Source: Clostridia bacterium (GTDB lineage Bacteria; Bacillota; Clostridia; Christensenellales; Borkfalkiaceae). Taken from it: 25,416 bases of DNA. Made by a program: the position numbers and the translations under genes. The notes under the pieces are model-generated. The model was not told the DNA's origin. It saw only the letters and a list, made by a program, of their open reading frames with translations, and did not search any database. Shown one piece after another: positions 13,766-21,645 of the stretch (position 1 is the first letter of the stretch; the number at the start of each line of letters is the position of its first letter). The stretch is taken from NCBI GenBank assembly GCA_900771345.1, contig CAAGNQ010000023.1, positions 1-25,416 of the forward strand, in the 5' to 3' direction.

Positions 13766-15463
13766 AAATTTATTTTTATATTCATTTGCAGATTGGATTA
13801 ATTCCTCTGCATGTTTTCTCGCAATTTCACTATCCTTGTCCCCACCTATTAAGCGCATTATCTCATAAACCTTATTTTCGTCAGACAAAGCATAAACGCT
13901 CGTTAGAGTTTGAATACCGTTGTCAGATTTTTCTATAAGCAGATTATTGTCAGCCATAGCAGAAATTTGAGGCAGATGCGTTATTGCAATAATTTGAACG
14001 TCTTTTGAAATAGTAAAGAATTTTTTTGCGACAACCTTTGCAATACTCCCACTAATACCCGTATCAATCTCATCAAAAACGAAGGTTGAAATATCATTAT
14101 ATTTTGCCGTTTGAGCCTTAATTGCAAGCATAAACCTACTCATCTCACCACCACTTATTATAAGCGACAGTGGTTTAACAGGCTCGCCCGAGTTTGCAGA
14201 AAAAAGAAATTCCAACTCATCATATCCATTTGGCGAGTCAAACTTACAATCTTCTAACGAAGGCTTTTCAGACAAATTAACTTCAAACTTTGCATTAGAC
14301 ATGCCCAGTTCATAAAGTTCCGAAACGACGTTTTTAGAAAAAATTTCCGAATACTCCAATCTATAATCGCTAAGCGCAGAATATTTATGATATAATTCGA
14401 TTTTTAACCTTTCTATTTCAACGTTTAGCCTTATAGCAGATTGGTTAAAATTTTCCAGTCTATCCTTTTCGATTTTTGCATTATCCAAAAAGGCGTTAAT
14501 TTCTTCAAAAGTATTGCCGTACTTTTTTTTGAGGCTTTTAATATCGCTTAATCTGCTCTCAATTTCTTCTGGCGAATAACTATCAAACTCAATATTCTCT
14601 AAAAGAGAGTCAGCCGATGAATACAAATCGTCAATATCAGCATAAACGCTATTTAATCTGTCAAAAAAGGCTTGAAAATCCTTATCGTAACCCACAATGC
14701 CACCTACTTGGCGCATAACGTTTGATAGAACATCACTTAATCCACCTTCCTCATTAATTGCTGATTTGGCAAGGTTTAAGGCGTTTGCAATCTTCTCTTG
14801 ATTTTTAAGTTTTGTACGAAGAGTTATTAACTCTTCCTCTTCATTCTCCTTTAAACTTACGTTCTCAATTTCATTAATTTGATAGTTCAGAACGTCTAGT
14901 CTGATTTGCCTTTCTCCTTCGGTCCCTCCAAGAGCATTAAACTCTAAAAGTTTTTTTCTCAAATCATTATATAATAGTTTAATATCCTTTTTTAATAAGG
15001 CAATTCTATCACTACCAAACTTATCAATAAGTTCTAACTGACTTGACCTGCTAAGTAAATGAAAATGCTCGCTTTGACCGTGCACGTCAACAAGCATAGA
15101 CGTAACCTTCTTAAGCATACTAGCAGTAACAGGATTGCCGTTTAATTTGATTGAACTTCTTCCGTCCATATTGAACTTTCTTGAAATAATAATTTCATTA
15201 GATGGTTCAAAATCGAAAGACGCTAATATATTGTTGATTTCCGTACTGTTTTCGATATAAAAATCTGCACTAACAAAACACTCCGACTGCCCTGTTCTAA
15301 TCAACGACTTATCTGCTTTAGCACCCAGCACGAAATTGAGCGACTCTAAAATCACCGATTTTCCAGCGCCCGTTTCTCCCGAAAGAACGTTAAGCCCCTC
15401 GGTAAAATTTATTTCTGCGTAGTCTATTAACGCAATATTTTTAATAATAAGTCTTTGTAACAT
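13760..15463 (-). CDS. recN: DNA repair protein RecN
   Basis: RecN is an SMC-like ATPase acting at DNA double-strand breaks. The 567-residue protein has Walker A GETGAGKS (29-36), a long coiled-coil region (about 155-375), the signature SGGEMSR (437-443) and Walker B with FVFDEID (461-467), followed by a switch-region ITHLPQI (494-500). Length and architecture are normal. It follows argR by five bases and is the last gene of the operon before a strong terminator. I see no SOS box directly upstream, so damage induction, if any, would have to come from elsewhere in the operon. Confidence 0.97.
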   Translation of the reverse strand: MLQRLIIKNIALIDYAEINFTEGLNVLSGETGAGKSVILESLNFVLGAKADKSLIRTGQSECFVSADFYIENSTEINNILASFDFEPSNEIIISRKFNMDGRSSIKLNGNPVTASMLKKVTSMLVDVHGQSEHFHLLSRSSQLELIDKFGSDRIALLKKDIKLLYNDLRKKLLEFNALGGTEGERQIRLDVLNYQINEIENVSLKENEEEELITLRTKLKNQEKIANALNLAKSAINEEGGLSDVLSNVMRQVGGIVGYDKDFQAFFDRLNSVYADIDDLYSSADSLLENIEFDSYSPEEIESRLSDIKSLKKKYGNTFEEINAFLDNAKIEKDRLENFNQSAIRLNVEIERLKIELYHKYSALSDYRLEYSEIFSKNVVSELYELGMSNAKFEVNLSEKPSLEDCKFDSPNGYDELEFLFSANSGEPVKPLSLIISGGEMSRFMLAIKAQTAKYNDISTFVFDEIDTGISGSIAKVVAKKFFTISKDVQIIAITHLPQISAMADNNLLIEKSDNGIQTLTSVYALSDENKVYEIMRLIGGDKDSEIARKHAEELIQSANEYKNKFN

Positions 15464-15468
15464 ATCTC

Positions 15469-15915
15469 TTACAACGTCTTTAACGTTTTAGTTATAATTT
15501 CTGCATCAGAAGAGGTTTTTGCAATAACAAGAAGGGTATCATCCCCTGCAACAGAACCTAAAATTCCAGGAAAACGCATTGAGTCTATAGAGGTCCCTGC
15601 TGATGATGCACTACCAGCAAGCGTCTTTACAACGATTAAATTATTCGCGCACTCGACAGAAACTACTATGTGTTTTAATAGTTCTAGCATTTGAGGAGAA
15701 ATCGCACTAGCGTTCATGTTCACGCTAATATACTTAAATTTTTTACCAACGCCTTCGGTCTTAATAAGATTAAGCTCGTTTATATCTCTTGATACGGTAG
15801 ACTGAGAAACGTCGTAACCTAACTCAATTAGCCTTGCAGTAAGTTCCTCTTGTGTTGAAATTTCCTCATTTTGTATTAAATTTGTTATAATTCGTAATCT
15901 TTCTTTTTTAGTCAT
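15469..15915 (-). CDS. argR: Arginine repressor ArgR
   Basis: ArgR/AhrC is a hexameric arginine-sensing regulator. I place the start at the ATG at 15915 (148 residues), where ATGACTAA overlaps the nadK stop. The longer frame to 15948 would add 11 residues that no typical ArgR has. The N-terminal winged helix contains SQSTVSRDI (37-45), the usual recognition sequence. The C-terminal domain carries the arginine-binding and trimerisation signature AGDDTLLV with Gly124-Asp-Asp-Thr127. ArgR between nadK and recN is a conserved clostridial arrangement. I found no convincing ARG box in the operon. Confidence 0.95.
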   Translation of the reverse strand: MTKKERLRIITNLIQNEEISTQEELTARLIELGYDVSQSTVSRDINELNLIKTEGVGKKFKYISVNMNASAISPQMLELLKHIVVSVECANNLIVVKTLAGSASSAGTSIDSMRFPGILGSVAGDDTLLVIAKTSSDAEIITKTLKTL

Positions 15916-16732
15916 ATTTTTTACCAAAATCATTTTCAAATTTTTCATTTAATCTAGCAAAAAAATTATAGCTTTTTTTTCTTAAAAATACTGTGTTTCT
16001 ATTTGATTTTTTTACCTTAAAGAACTCGCCAGCAGTAAGTTTAGAGATGTATTTTCCATCAATAATAATTCCAACGTCGGCTCCATCTTTAAGTCTAACA
16101 ACGTATTCAGAAGTAACAGGACCTACAATCGGTCTCTGATTAAACGTATGCGCTGCAATCGATGTTATCTCAAATGCTTCAAGCTTTGAAGATAATATTG
16201 CACCCCCTGCAGAAAAGGTATATGCAGTAGTCCCCGTTGGGGTTGAAACAATAATCCCATCACCTTTAATATTATATACCAACGAGCCATCTATTAATAG
16301 TTCCATATTAGCGACCATACAACCCGAATCTTGATTAAAAATTCTCTGAATAAAAACGTCGTTAAGGGCAATATGCGTTTTTCCATTAAACGATACTTGC
16401 GCACAAATATGTTCGTCAGGAACAAGTTCATTATTGTATAAAAGTTTTACTGCATAGCTAATATCACTCTTTTCAAACTCAGTTAAAAAACCTAGTTTAC
16501 CCGTATTAATGCCTATTAGTGGTATTGAATTTTTGTTGGAAAACTCATTAAGATGAAGCAACGTACCGTCACCACCCAAAGCAAAAATAGCATCGGCAGA
16601 AAATTCTTTCGACAGGTCATATTCATTCAAAATGCTATATTCAATTTTAAAACTGTCAAGCTCTTTTATAAGTTCATTAAGGCAAATGCAATCTGCGTCC
16701 TTACCTTTATTGTGATAAATTAGTGTTTTCAT
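15908..16732 (-). CDS. nadK: NAD kinase
   Basis: NadK phosphorylates NAD to NADP, the only route to NADP. The 274-residue protein has GGDGT at 53-57 with catalytic Asp55, INTGKLGFLTE (75-85), and the NAD-binding STPTGTTAY (163-171) followed by SAGG. The usual NE dipeptide appears as Asn124-Asp125, a known conservative variant. GAGGAG stands before the ATG. It is cotranscribed with tlyA upstream (61-bp gap) and argR downstream (8-bp overlap). Confidence 0.97.
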   Translation of the reverse strand: MKTLIYHNKGKDADCICLNELIKELDSFKIEYSILNEYDLSKEFSADAIFALGGDGTLLHLNEFSNKNSIPLIGINTGKLGFLTEFEKSDISYAVKLLYNNELVPDEHICAQVSFNGKTHIALNDVFIQRIFNQDSGCMVANMELLIDGSLVYNIKGDGIIVSTPTGTTAYTFSAGGAILSSKLEAFEITSIAAHTFNQRPIVGPVTSEYVVRLKDGADVGIIIDGKYISKLTAGEFFKVKKSNRNTVFLRKKSYNFFARLNEKFENDFGKKYD

Positions 16733-16792
16733 TTTTACTCCTCGATATTAGGATAACATAAAAATAGAATATTTTCAACAAATATTCAATAT

Positions 16793-17557
16793 TTATGAAT
16801 AATTAATTGAAGATATATCTATAAGTTTATCTTTTTCATTCTTTGAAAACAATACAAGAAATTCCATATTTTTACCTTCAGTTTTTGGCGCTGAAGTAAA
16901 GCCAATAGGAAATAGGTTGCATTTATGTGCATAAGAAAATATATTTTCGCATATTTCCCTGTGTAATTTTGTGTCCTTAACAATGCCATTCTTAAATTTT
17001 CTCTTTTCAAAAATCTCAAATTGAGGCTTTATTAAAAGGATAATCTTCCCCTCGTCATCAATTAACTTTGAAAATGTTTCAAGTACGTAGGTTGCAGAAA
17101 TAAAACTGAGGTCGGCAACAATTAGATCAATTCTATCATCAAAATCCTCAACCCTCAAATCTCTCGCATTCTTGATTATAGGCACAACCCTATCATCCTT
17201 TTGCAATTTTTTGCTTAAAAGGGAGTCATTTAAATCGACTGCATAAACTTTTTTAGCACCTCTTTGCAAAGCGCAGTCGGTAAATCCACCCGTGCTCGCA
17301 CCTATATCTGCAATGATAAGCCCATTTACGTCTAACAAAAAACTATTTAACGCTTTATTAAGCTTATATCCACCTAGCGAAACGAATGATTCGGGCGAAA
17401 CAATATTTATTTTTTGCTTTTTATCCTCGCTAATCTCTAATGACGACTTTGATACAACCGTATTATCTAAATAAACTTCGCCACGCTCTATCGCCTGCTT
17501 TGCTTTTGTTCTTGAGTCGAAATAACCTTTTTCAACTAAATATAAATCTAATCTCAT
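16793..17557 (-). CDS. tlyA: TlyA family rRNA 2'-O-methyltransferase / hemolysin-like
   Basis: TlyA family proteins methylate ribose 2'-OH groups in rRNA; the name hemolysin is historical. From the ATG at 17557 the protein has 254 residues. An S4 RNA-binding domain (1-60) starts MRLDLYLVEKG, and an FtsJ-like methyltransferase domain carries GGYKL with the catalytic lysine (65) and the SAM motif DIGASTGGF (84-92). The longest frame starts at a TTG (17575) and adds six residues inside a hairpin; the ATG fits the family better. No strong Shine-Dalgarno sequence is visible. It normally follows ispA-dxs; here it follows ispA directly. Confidence 0.93.
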   Translation of the reverse strand: MRLDLYLVEKGYFDSRTKAKQAIERGEVYLDNTVVSKSSLEISEDKKQKINIVSPESFVSLGGYKLNKALNSFLLDVNGLIIADIGASTGGFTDCALQRGAKKVYAVDLNDSLLSKKLQKDDRVVPIIKNARDLRVEDFDDRIDLIVADLSFISATYVLETFSKLIDDEGKIILLIKPQFEIFEKRKFKNGIVKDTKLHREICENIFSYAHKCNLFPIGFTSAPKTEGKNMEFLVLFSKNEKDKLIDISSINYS

Positions 17558-17565
17558 AATAGTTA

Positions 17566-17589
17566 AAAAACACAAATAATTGTGTTTTT
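17566..17589 (-). terminator. Weak hairpin between ispA and tlyA
   Basis: AAAAACACAA and TTGTGTTTTT pair around an ATAA loop. The stem is AT-rich, covers the ispA stop and is followed on the minus strand by TTTTTTAAC. It could be a weak terminator or attenuator and would reduce rather than stop transcription into tlyA. Confidence 0.4.
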
Positions 17590-18469
17590 ATTTTTTTCTT
17601 GAATATATTTTTTTTGTAAACTCGAGCAAAAATTCATTGTTCGGAATTTTGCCAAGTGCTGTCAAACATTTATCATAATGATAATGTAATCTTTTTTTTG
17701 CACCTTCTAATCCAAAAACCTTAATTGACGAAAGTTTATCCACCTCGGCATCTTTATGAGGAGTTTTCCCTATCGAATGAAGCGTCCCTTCCTCATCCAT
17801 AATATCGTCTGTTATCTGAAATAAAATTCCTAAATTAAGCGCAAATTCTTCAAGCTCCTTATAATAAAGATTGTCTGCCATTATTGATGAAATTAAAACG
17901 GGGGCAATGATAAGTTTAGCCGTTTTGTTCTCAATAATTTCATAAAGCTTTTCTTGATTGCAGTCAATACTCCCTTCCATTTGCAAATCTAAAACCTGCC
18001 CTTTAATCATTCCAGTGTATCCAGCACTCTTAGAAAGTAGTGCCAATGCCTTTATATGCTTTAGAAAAATCTGCTCTTTTGAAAGAACTTGTTCAAACGA
18101 ATAATTTAATAGCGCGTCACCAATAAGTATGCCGTTAGCTTCGCCAAACTTTTTGTGCGTGGAAAATTTGCCTCTTCTATAATCATCATTATCCATCGCA
18201 GGCAAGTCGTCGTGCACCAAAGAATAAGAGTGAATCAATTCAACGGCAAGCGCAAGTTCTTTTATGTCTTCATAATCCACGCCCAGCATATCAGCAGTTG
18301 CAATGCAAAGTATAGGTCTTATGCGTTTTCCACCATCAGAAACTGCATAACGCATACCCTCAAGAAGAATTGAAGGCGCACTATATTCCAAGCCCAAGAG
18401 TGTATCACTTAAGTGATTATTAAATTTAGACAAATATTCGTTGTATTTTTCGTTAAAAATATCACTCAT
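17588..18469 (-). CDS. ispA: Short-chain polyprenyl diphosphate synthase (farnesyl/geranylgeranyl)
   Basis: This enzyme condenses isopentenyl diphosphate with allylic diphosphates to make C15-C20 precursors for undecaprenyl and quinone tails. The 293-residue protein has GGKRIRP (47-52 region), the first aspartate-rich motif DDLPAMD (87-93) and the second DDIMD (221-225). SYSLVHDDLPAMD is the pattern of bacterial IspA-type farnesyl diphosphate synthases. The exact chain length cannot be read from sequence alone. It follows folD by five bases. In most Clostridia xseA/xseB precede it and dxs follows it; neither is present. Confidence 0.94.
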   Translation of the reverse strand: MSDIFNEKYNEYLSKFNNHLSDTLLGLEYSAPSILLEGMRYAVSDGGKRIRPILCIATADMLGVDYEDIKELALAVELIHSYSLVHDDLPAMDNDDYRRGKFSTHKKFGEANGILIGDALLNYSFEQVLSKEQIFLKHIKALALLSKSAGYTGMIKGQVLDLQMEGSIDCNQEKLYEIIENKTAKLIIAPVLISSIMADNLYYKELEEFALNLGILFQITDDIMDEEGTLHSIGKTPHKDAEVDKLSSIKVFGLEGAKKRLHYHYDKCLTALGKIPNNEFLLEFTKKIYSRKK

Positions 18470-18474
18470 ATCAA

Positions 18475-19323
18475 TTATTCAGCCTTTCTCGTTGCTAACA
18501 AATAGGTATTTTCGAGTAGCATTGCAATCGTCATAGGACCAACACCACCTGGTACTGGCGTAATATATCCTGCTACTTCTTTTACGTTATCAAAATCAAC
18601 GTCACCAACAAGTCCGTCTTCAGTTCTGTTAATCCCAACGTCAATCACAGTAGCGCCTTCTTTAACCATATCGGCAGTAACAAATTTTGGTCTACCTATT
18701 GCCGCTACTAATATATCAGCATTTTTACAAATTTCTTTTAAATTTTTTGTTTTACTATGGCAGATTGTTACAGTGCAGTTTTCTTTTAAGAGAAGCAAGG
18801 CCATCGGCTTACCAACTATATTACTTCTGCCGATAACCACAGCATTTTTCCCTGATAGTTCAATACCTTCATGCTGGAGCATTTTTAGCACCCCAAAAGG
18901 AGTACAAGCAACCGTTGTTTGATTGCCCAAAAGAAGATTCCCAACGCTTTCTGCCAAAAACCCGTCTACGTCCTTACTTGCAGGAATTAGGGATAATATT
19001 TCATTCTCGTTAAGATGTTTTGGTAATGGAAGTTGAACTAAAATTCCGTCAACATTCGTGTCGTTTGAGAGGCTTTTAACCGTTTGTGAAACATCTTCAA
19101 AAGAAGAGTCTTCAGGCAAGATAAATGAAAGGGATTTCATCCCCACAAATTCAGTTGCCTTAATCTTGTTTTTAACGTAAACTTGAGAAGCAGGATTGTC
19201 TCCAACCAAAATAACAGCAAGGGTAATTTTTCTCCCATACTGTTTTTCAAACTGCATAACTTTATCTTTAAGAGCCAACTTAACTTCAGTAGAAATTTGT
19301 TTTCCGTCAATAATTTTAGCCAT
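18475..19323 (-). CDS. folD: Bifunctional methylenetetrahydrofolate dehydrogenase/cyclohydrolase FolD
   Basis: FolD interconverts 5,10-methylene-, methenyl- and 10-formyl-tetrahydrofolate. The 282-residue protein has YVKNK with catalytic Lys53, DGILVQLPLPKH (92-103), a Rossmann segment with VIGRSNIVGKP, and the C-terminal PVPGGVGPMTIAML. All are intact and length is normal. AAAGGGG lies nine bases before the ATG, which is 3 bp after the nusB stop. It is part of the asp23-nusB-folD-ispA operon. Confidence 0.97.
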   Translation of the reverse strand: MAKIIDGKQISTEVKLALKDKVMQFEKQYGRKITLAVILVGDNPASQVYVKNKIKATEFVGMKSLSFILPEDSSFEDVSQTVKSLSNDTNVDGILVQLPLPKHLNENEILSLIPASKDVDGFLAESVGNLLLGNQTTVACTPFGVLKMLQHEGIELSGKNAVVIGRSNIVGKPMALLLLKENCTVTICHSKTKNLKEICKNADILVAAIGRPKFVTADMVKEGATVIDVGINRTEDGLVGDVDFDNVKEVAGYITPVPGGVGPMTIAMLLENTYLLATRKAE

Positions 19324-19326
19324 TTT

Positions 19327-19713
19327 TTATAACCCCTTTACGTACTCAGCAAGCATACCATTAACAAAATCAGTACTGTTTTCGGTAGAATATTTACCAA
19401 CTATATTAACCGTTTGATCAATAACAACAGGTATAGGTGTATCTCTAAAATTATCAAGTTCTGCAAAACCTAACAATAAAGCACACTTATCAGCATTGTG
19501 AATTCTGTTAAATTTATACCCTATTGCAAGCCTAGAAATATCATTACTATATTTCTCTTGGTTAGAAATAACAGCGTTTAAAAGATTTTTTGCAAATTGT
19601 TTGCTTTCGTCAGTCAAATCTTTTATTAAAACATCAAAAAGCCCTTCATCACTAGGATTGAAGAGCCTTGAAAACAAGTATTTAAAAACACATTCTCTAG
19701 CAAGACTTCTCAT
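19327..19713 (-). CDS. nusB: Transcription antitermination factor NusB
   Basis: NusB, with NusE (S10), binds boxA and promotes antitermination of rRNA operons. The 128-residue all-helical protein starts RSLARECVFKYLF, the expected RNA-binding helix. It ends with IPVVIDQTVNIVGKYS and FVNGMLAEYVK, the conserved family C-terminus. GAGGG precedes the ATG. It lies 3 bp after asp23 and 3 bp before folD. Confidence 0.95.
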   Translation of the reverse strand: MRSLARECVFKYLFSRLFNPSDEGLFDVLIKDLTDESKQFAKNLLNAVISNQEKYSNDISRLAIGYKFNRIHNADKCALLLGFAELDNFRDTPIPVVIDQTVNIVGKYSTENSTDFVNGMLAEYVKGL

Positions 19714-19716
19714 TGG

Positions 19717-20094
19717 TTAACCCTCATTAGTATTTTCTGGTAGTTTATTAGCCTTATCCTCAAAGGTTACTCCTTTAACGATAACGTTAACACTTGCAAT
19801 GTGATATTCTGTCATTGCTTCGATATTATGCCTAACTGCTTCTTGAATCTTAAACGCAATATCTGCAACGTTTTGTGAAAAATGTGTTTTAACAACAATG
19901 TCAATATGAACTCCGTCCTTTTCAATATTGACGTTTATAGACTTGCTACGCATTTTCTTATGAATAGGTGGAGTAAATAATTCAACGTTAGGAATATCAT
20001 TCAACGCTAAAAGAACTATTCCATCAACTATTCCATCACCGTAAGTAATTTTTCCTTCGTGAGTTTTTTGTGGCATCTTATTAAAACGAGGCAT
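19717..20094 (-). CDS. Asp23/Gls24 family envelope stress protein (YqhY-like)
   Basis: Asp23/Gls24 proteins are small cytoplasmic proteins, often linked to envelope stress or to regulation of acetyl-CoA carboxylase (YqhY). The sequence shows GKITYGDGIVDGIVLLAL near the N-terminus and the conserved VADIAFKIQEAVRHNIEAMTEY-type helix followed by VNVIVKGVTFE. I place the start at the ATG at 20094 (125 residues): AAAGGTG stands six bases upstream, and the alternative GTG at 20103 is part of that ribosome-binding site. It is the first gene of the housekeeping operon after spoIIIAH, as yqhY is in B. subtilis. Confidence 0.92.
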   Translation of the reverse strand: MPRFNKMPQKTHEGKITYGDGIVDGIVLLALNDIPNVELFTPPIHKKMRSKSINVNIEKDGVHIDIVVKTHFSQNVADIAFKIQEAVRHNIEAMTEYHIASVNVIVKGVTFEDKANKLPENTNEG

Positions 20095-20126
20095 ACGTTT
20101 CACCTTTTAAATATAATTTTTTATTT

Positions 20127-20135
20127 ATTGTACCA
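20127..20135 (-). promoter_or_regulatory. Extended -10 promoter before asp23-nusB
   Basis: On the minus strand TGGTACAAT (20135-20127) is a good extended -10 element; no clear -35 is present 17 bp upstream. It would let asp23, nusB, folD and the following genes be expressed in growing cells independently of the spoIIIA operon. Confidence 0.45.
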
Positions 20136-20162
20136 CAAAATTATTTATTTGCATAGTATTTT

Positions 20163-20645
20163 TTAGGAAATAGGAATAATTTTTACGTTTTCAGGTGAAA
20201 TTCCTGTTTCTTCAGAAATAATTGTATAGATTTTTATAGCATCATCAGTGGTGAGTTCGGTTGATTTGGCTATAACGTTAACGCTTCCAGAGTCAAGCCC
20301 CATTACCACAACGGCATCTTCAAATCCATACGCTTTAATAAGGTTTTCTAAAAGCATTTCTTTTTCTGTCATACCGGTTAGTTCAATTTTCATTGAAAGT
20401 GCATCTGCACGTTCAGTACTATCGACGCCAGCAGTTTCAATTATTGAATCAAGTTGCAGTAATTCTTCATTCCTTGTAGTCATTCTCTCGTTACGATACT
20501 GAGTAAAATAATTTGCAGAGTTAACAACGGTTGAGCCGTCCCCACCCGACAATGTTTCCGTAGTTAAAATAAAATTAAATACGGCTGTGACTGCTAATAA
20601 TGCAATCATACAAGATAATAGGATAACCTTTCTTTTTTTGCTCAT
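20163..20645 (-). CDS. spoIIIAH: Stage III sporulation protein AH
   Basis: SpoIIIAH sits in the mother-cell membrane and pairs with forespore SpoIIQ across the intermembrane space. The 160-residue protein has one N-terminal membrane helix (about 8-27) and an extracytoplasmic domain related to the YscJ/FliF ring-forming fold. SSMKIELTGM-like and DAVVVMGLDSGSVNVI segments are the family signature. It is shorter than B. subtilis SpoIIIAH (218), mainly in the linker after the helix. AAAGGAG precedes the ATG. It is the last gene of the spoIIIA operon. Confidence 0.95.
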   Translation of the reverse strand: MSKKRKVILLSCMIALLAVTAVFNFILTTETLSGGDGSTVVNSANYFTQYRNERMTTRNEELLQLDSIIETAGVDSTERADALSMKIELTGMTEKEMLLENLIKAYGFEDAVVVMGLDSGSVNVIAKSTELTTDDAIKIYTIISEETGISPENVKIIPIS

Positions 20646-20659
20646 GTTTTCATTCTCCT

Positions 20660-21169
20660 TTACTTCATTGATAAAATTTCTATTTTGTCTAAATCTATAT
20701 TCAAAAGCGACCTGGTAGCCTGCTGAATTTTAGATATAACACCTATATTTTTAGCACCTTCTGCAACGATTATTACACCGTTAATCTTAGGATAAAGTTC
20801 TCTTAGTGTTACTGTTTTTCCGTTTACAATTACAGGTGATTCTATAATCTCTTTGTGATTGCCTGTTTCTTTAGTAACCGTCTCCATTGCAAGAATTTTT
20901 TCCATCCCTGATTCAACCGAAATTATAACGCTTACCTTTCCTGCCCCTTCCACTTGACTAAGAAGATTAGAAAGCCTATCCTCCATTGAATTAACGTATT
21001 CGTCAACCGAATTACTATTCGCCTCCGATTTAGTCGTATCAGAAGGGTCGTAAAACAAGACAAAGACGGCAACGATAAAAAGTAGAACGATTAAAAGATA
21101 TTGTAATAACTTGTTATTTTTAATTTTGCTTGTTATATCCTTAAAAAGATTGCTTTTATTTTCACTCAT
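20660..21169 (-). CDS. spoIIIAG: Stage III sporulation protein AG
   Basis: SpoIIIAG forms the large intermembrane ring of the SpoIIIA-Q channel. The 169-residue protein has a membrane helix (about 18-40), a short variable linker and a ring-building domain with MEDRLSNLLSQVEGAGKVSV and, near the end, GVIIVAEGAKNIGV and IQQATRSLLNID, typical of AG. It is shorter than B. subtilis AG (229); the insert that forms the tall beta-triangle vestibule in that protein appears reduced. It overlaps spoIIIAF by 8 bases. Confidence 0.95.
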   Translation of the reverse strand: MSENKSNLFKDITSKIKNNKLLQYLLIVLLFIVAVFVLFYDPSDTTKSEANSNSVDEYVNSMEDRLSNLLSQVEGAGKVSVIISVESGMEKILAMETVTKETGNHKEIIESPVIVNGKTVTLRELYPKINGVIIVAEGAKNIGVISKIQQATRSLLNIDLDKIEILSMK

Positions 21170-21644
21170 AGAATACCAACCTATCGCTATTTACTTGCAA
21201 ATATTCTGATAGTGTTTTTTTTGCTTCTTTGATAATATCTATATGATTATCTAATTGTGCAAATGACTCTTTGTCTAAATAAATATTTACATTTTTTACA
21301 TGATTTTTGTCATAATCATCCGAATCATATATTATGTCAACCCGAGCATTTTTAACTTTTAATTTTTCTAACAGAAAAACACAATATTCTTCTTTATACT
21401 CTTCTTTTTTCCCTTCGATATAATCTATGTATTCAGTCTGAATTTCAATATCATTTTTATTAAAAATATTATCAAACGATAGATTATTTATATCAAAAGA
21501 AAGTATTGGTTGAACAACAACTAGTATCATAATTAATGCAAAAATACTTTTTACATATTTTCCTAACCTACCTTGTGGCGCTATTAGTGAAATGATTATC
21601 GTTATTATTATCGTTGATGAAACGCTTAAAATCCATTCTTTCAT
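21162..21644 (-). CDS. spoIIIAF: Stage III sporulation protein AF
   Basis: SpoIIIAF is a membrane-anchored part of the SpoIIIA complex with a small ring-building-like domain. I place the start at the ATG at 21644 (160 residues), where MKEWILSVSS matches the usual AF N-terminus and follows the spoIIIAE stop TGA by one base. The frame extends upstream to 21659 but that would overlap AE without need. Two membrane helices (about 5-25 and 30-50) around PQGRLGKYVK precede a cytoplasm-distal soluble domain rich in Lys, Glu and Tyr. Confidence 0.92.
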   Translation of the reverse strand: MKEWILSVSSTIIITIIISLIAPQGRLGKYVKSIFALIMILVVVQPILSFDINNLSFDNIFNKNDIEIQTEYIDYIEGKKEEYKEEYCVFLLEKLKVKNARVDIIYDSDDYDKNHVKNVNIYLDKESFAQLDNHIDIIKEAKKTLSEYLQVNSDRLVFYE

Positions 21645-21645
21645 A

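Noticed and set aside
16763..16806. Repeated GAATATT/TATTCA-like words upstream of nadK-argR as possible ARG boxes
   Set aside because: One half-site (TATGAATAA) is good but the second half does not match the TGAAT-N4-ATTCA palindrome; AT-rich sequence gives such words by chance.
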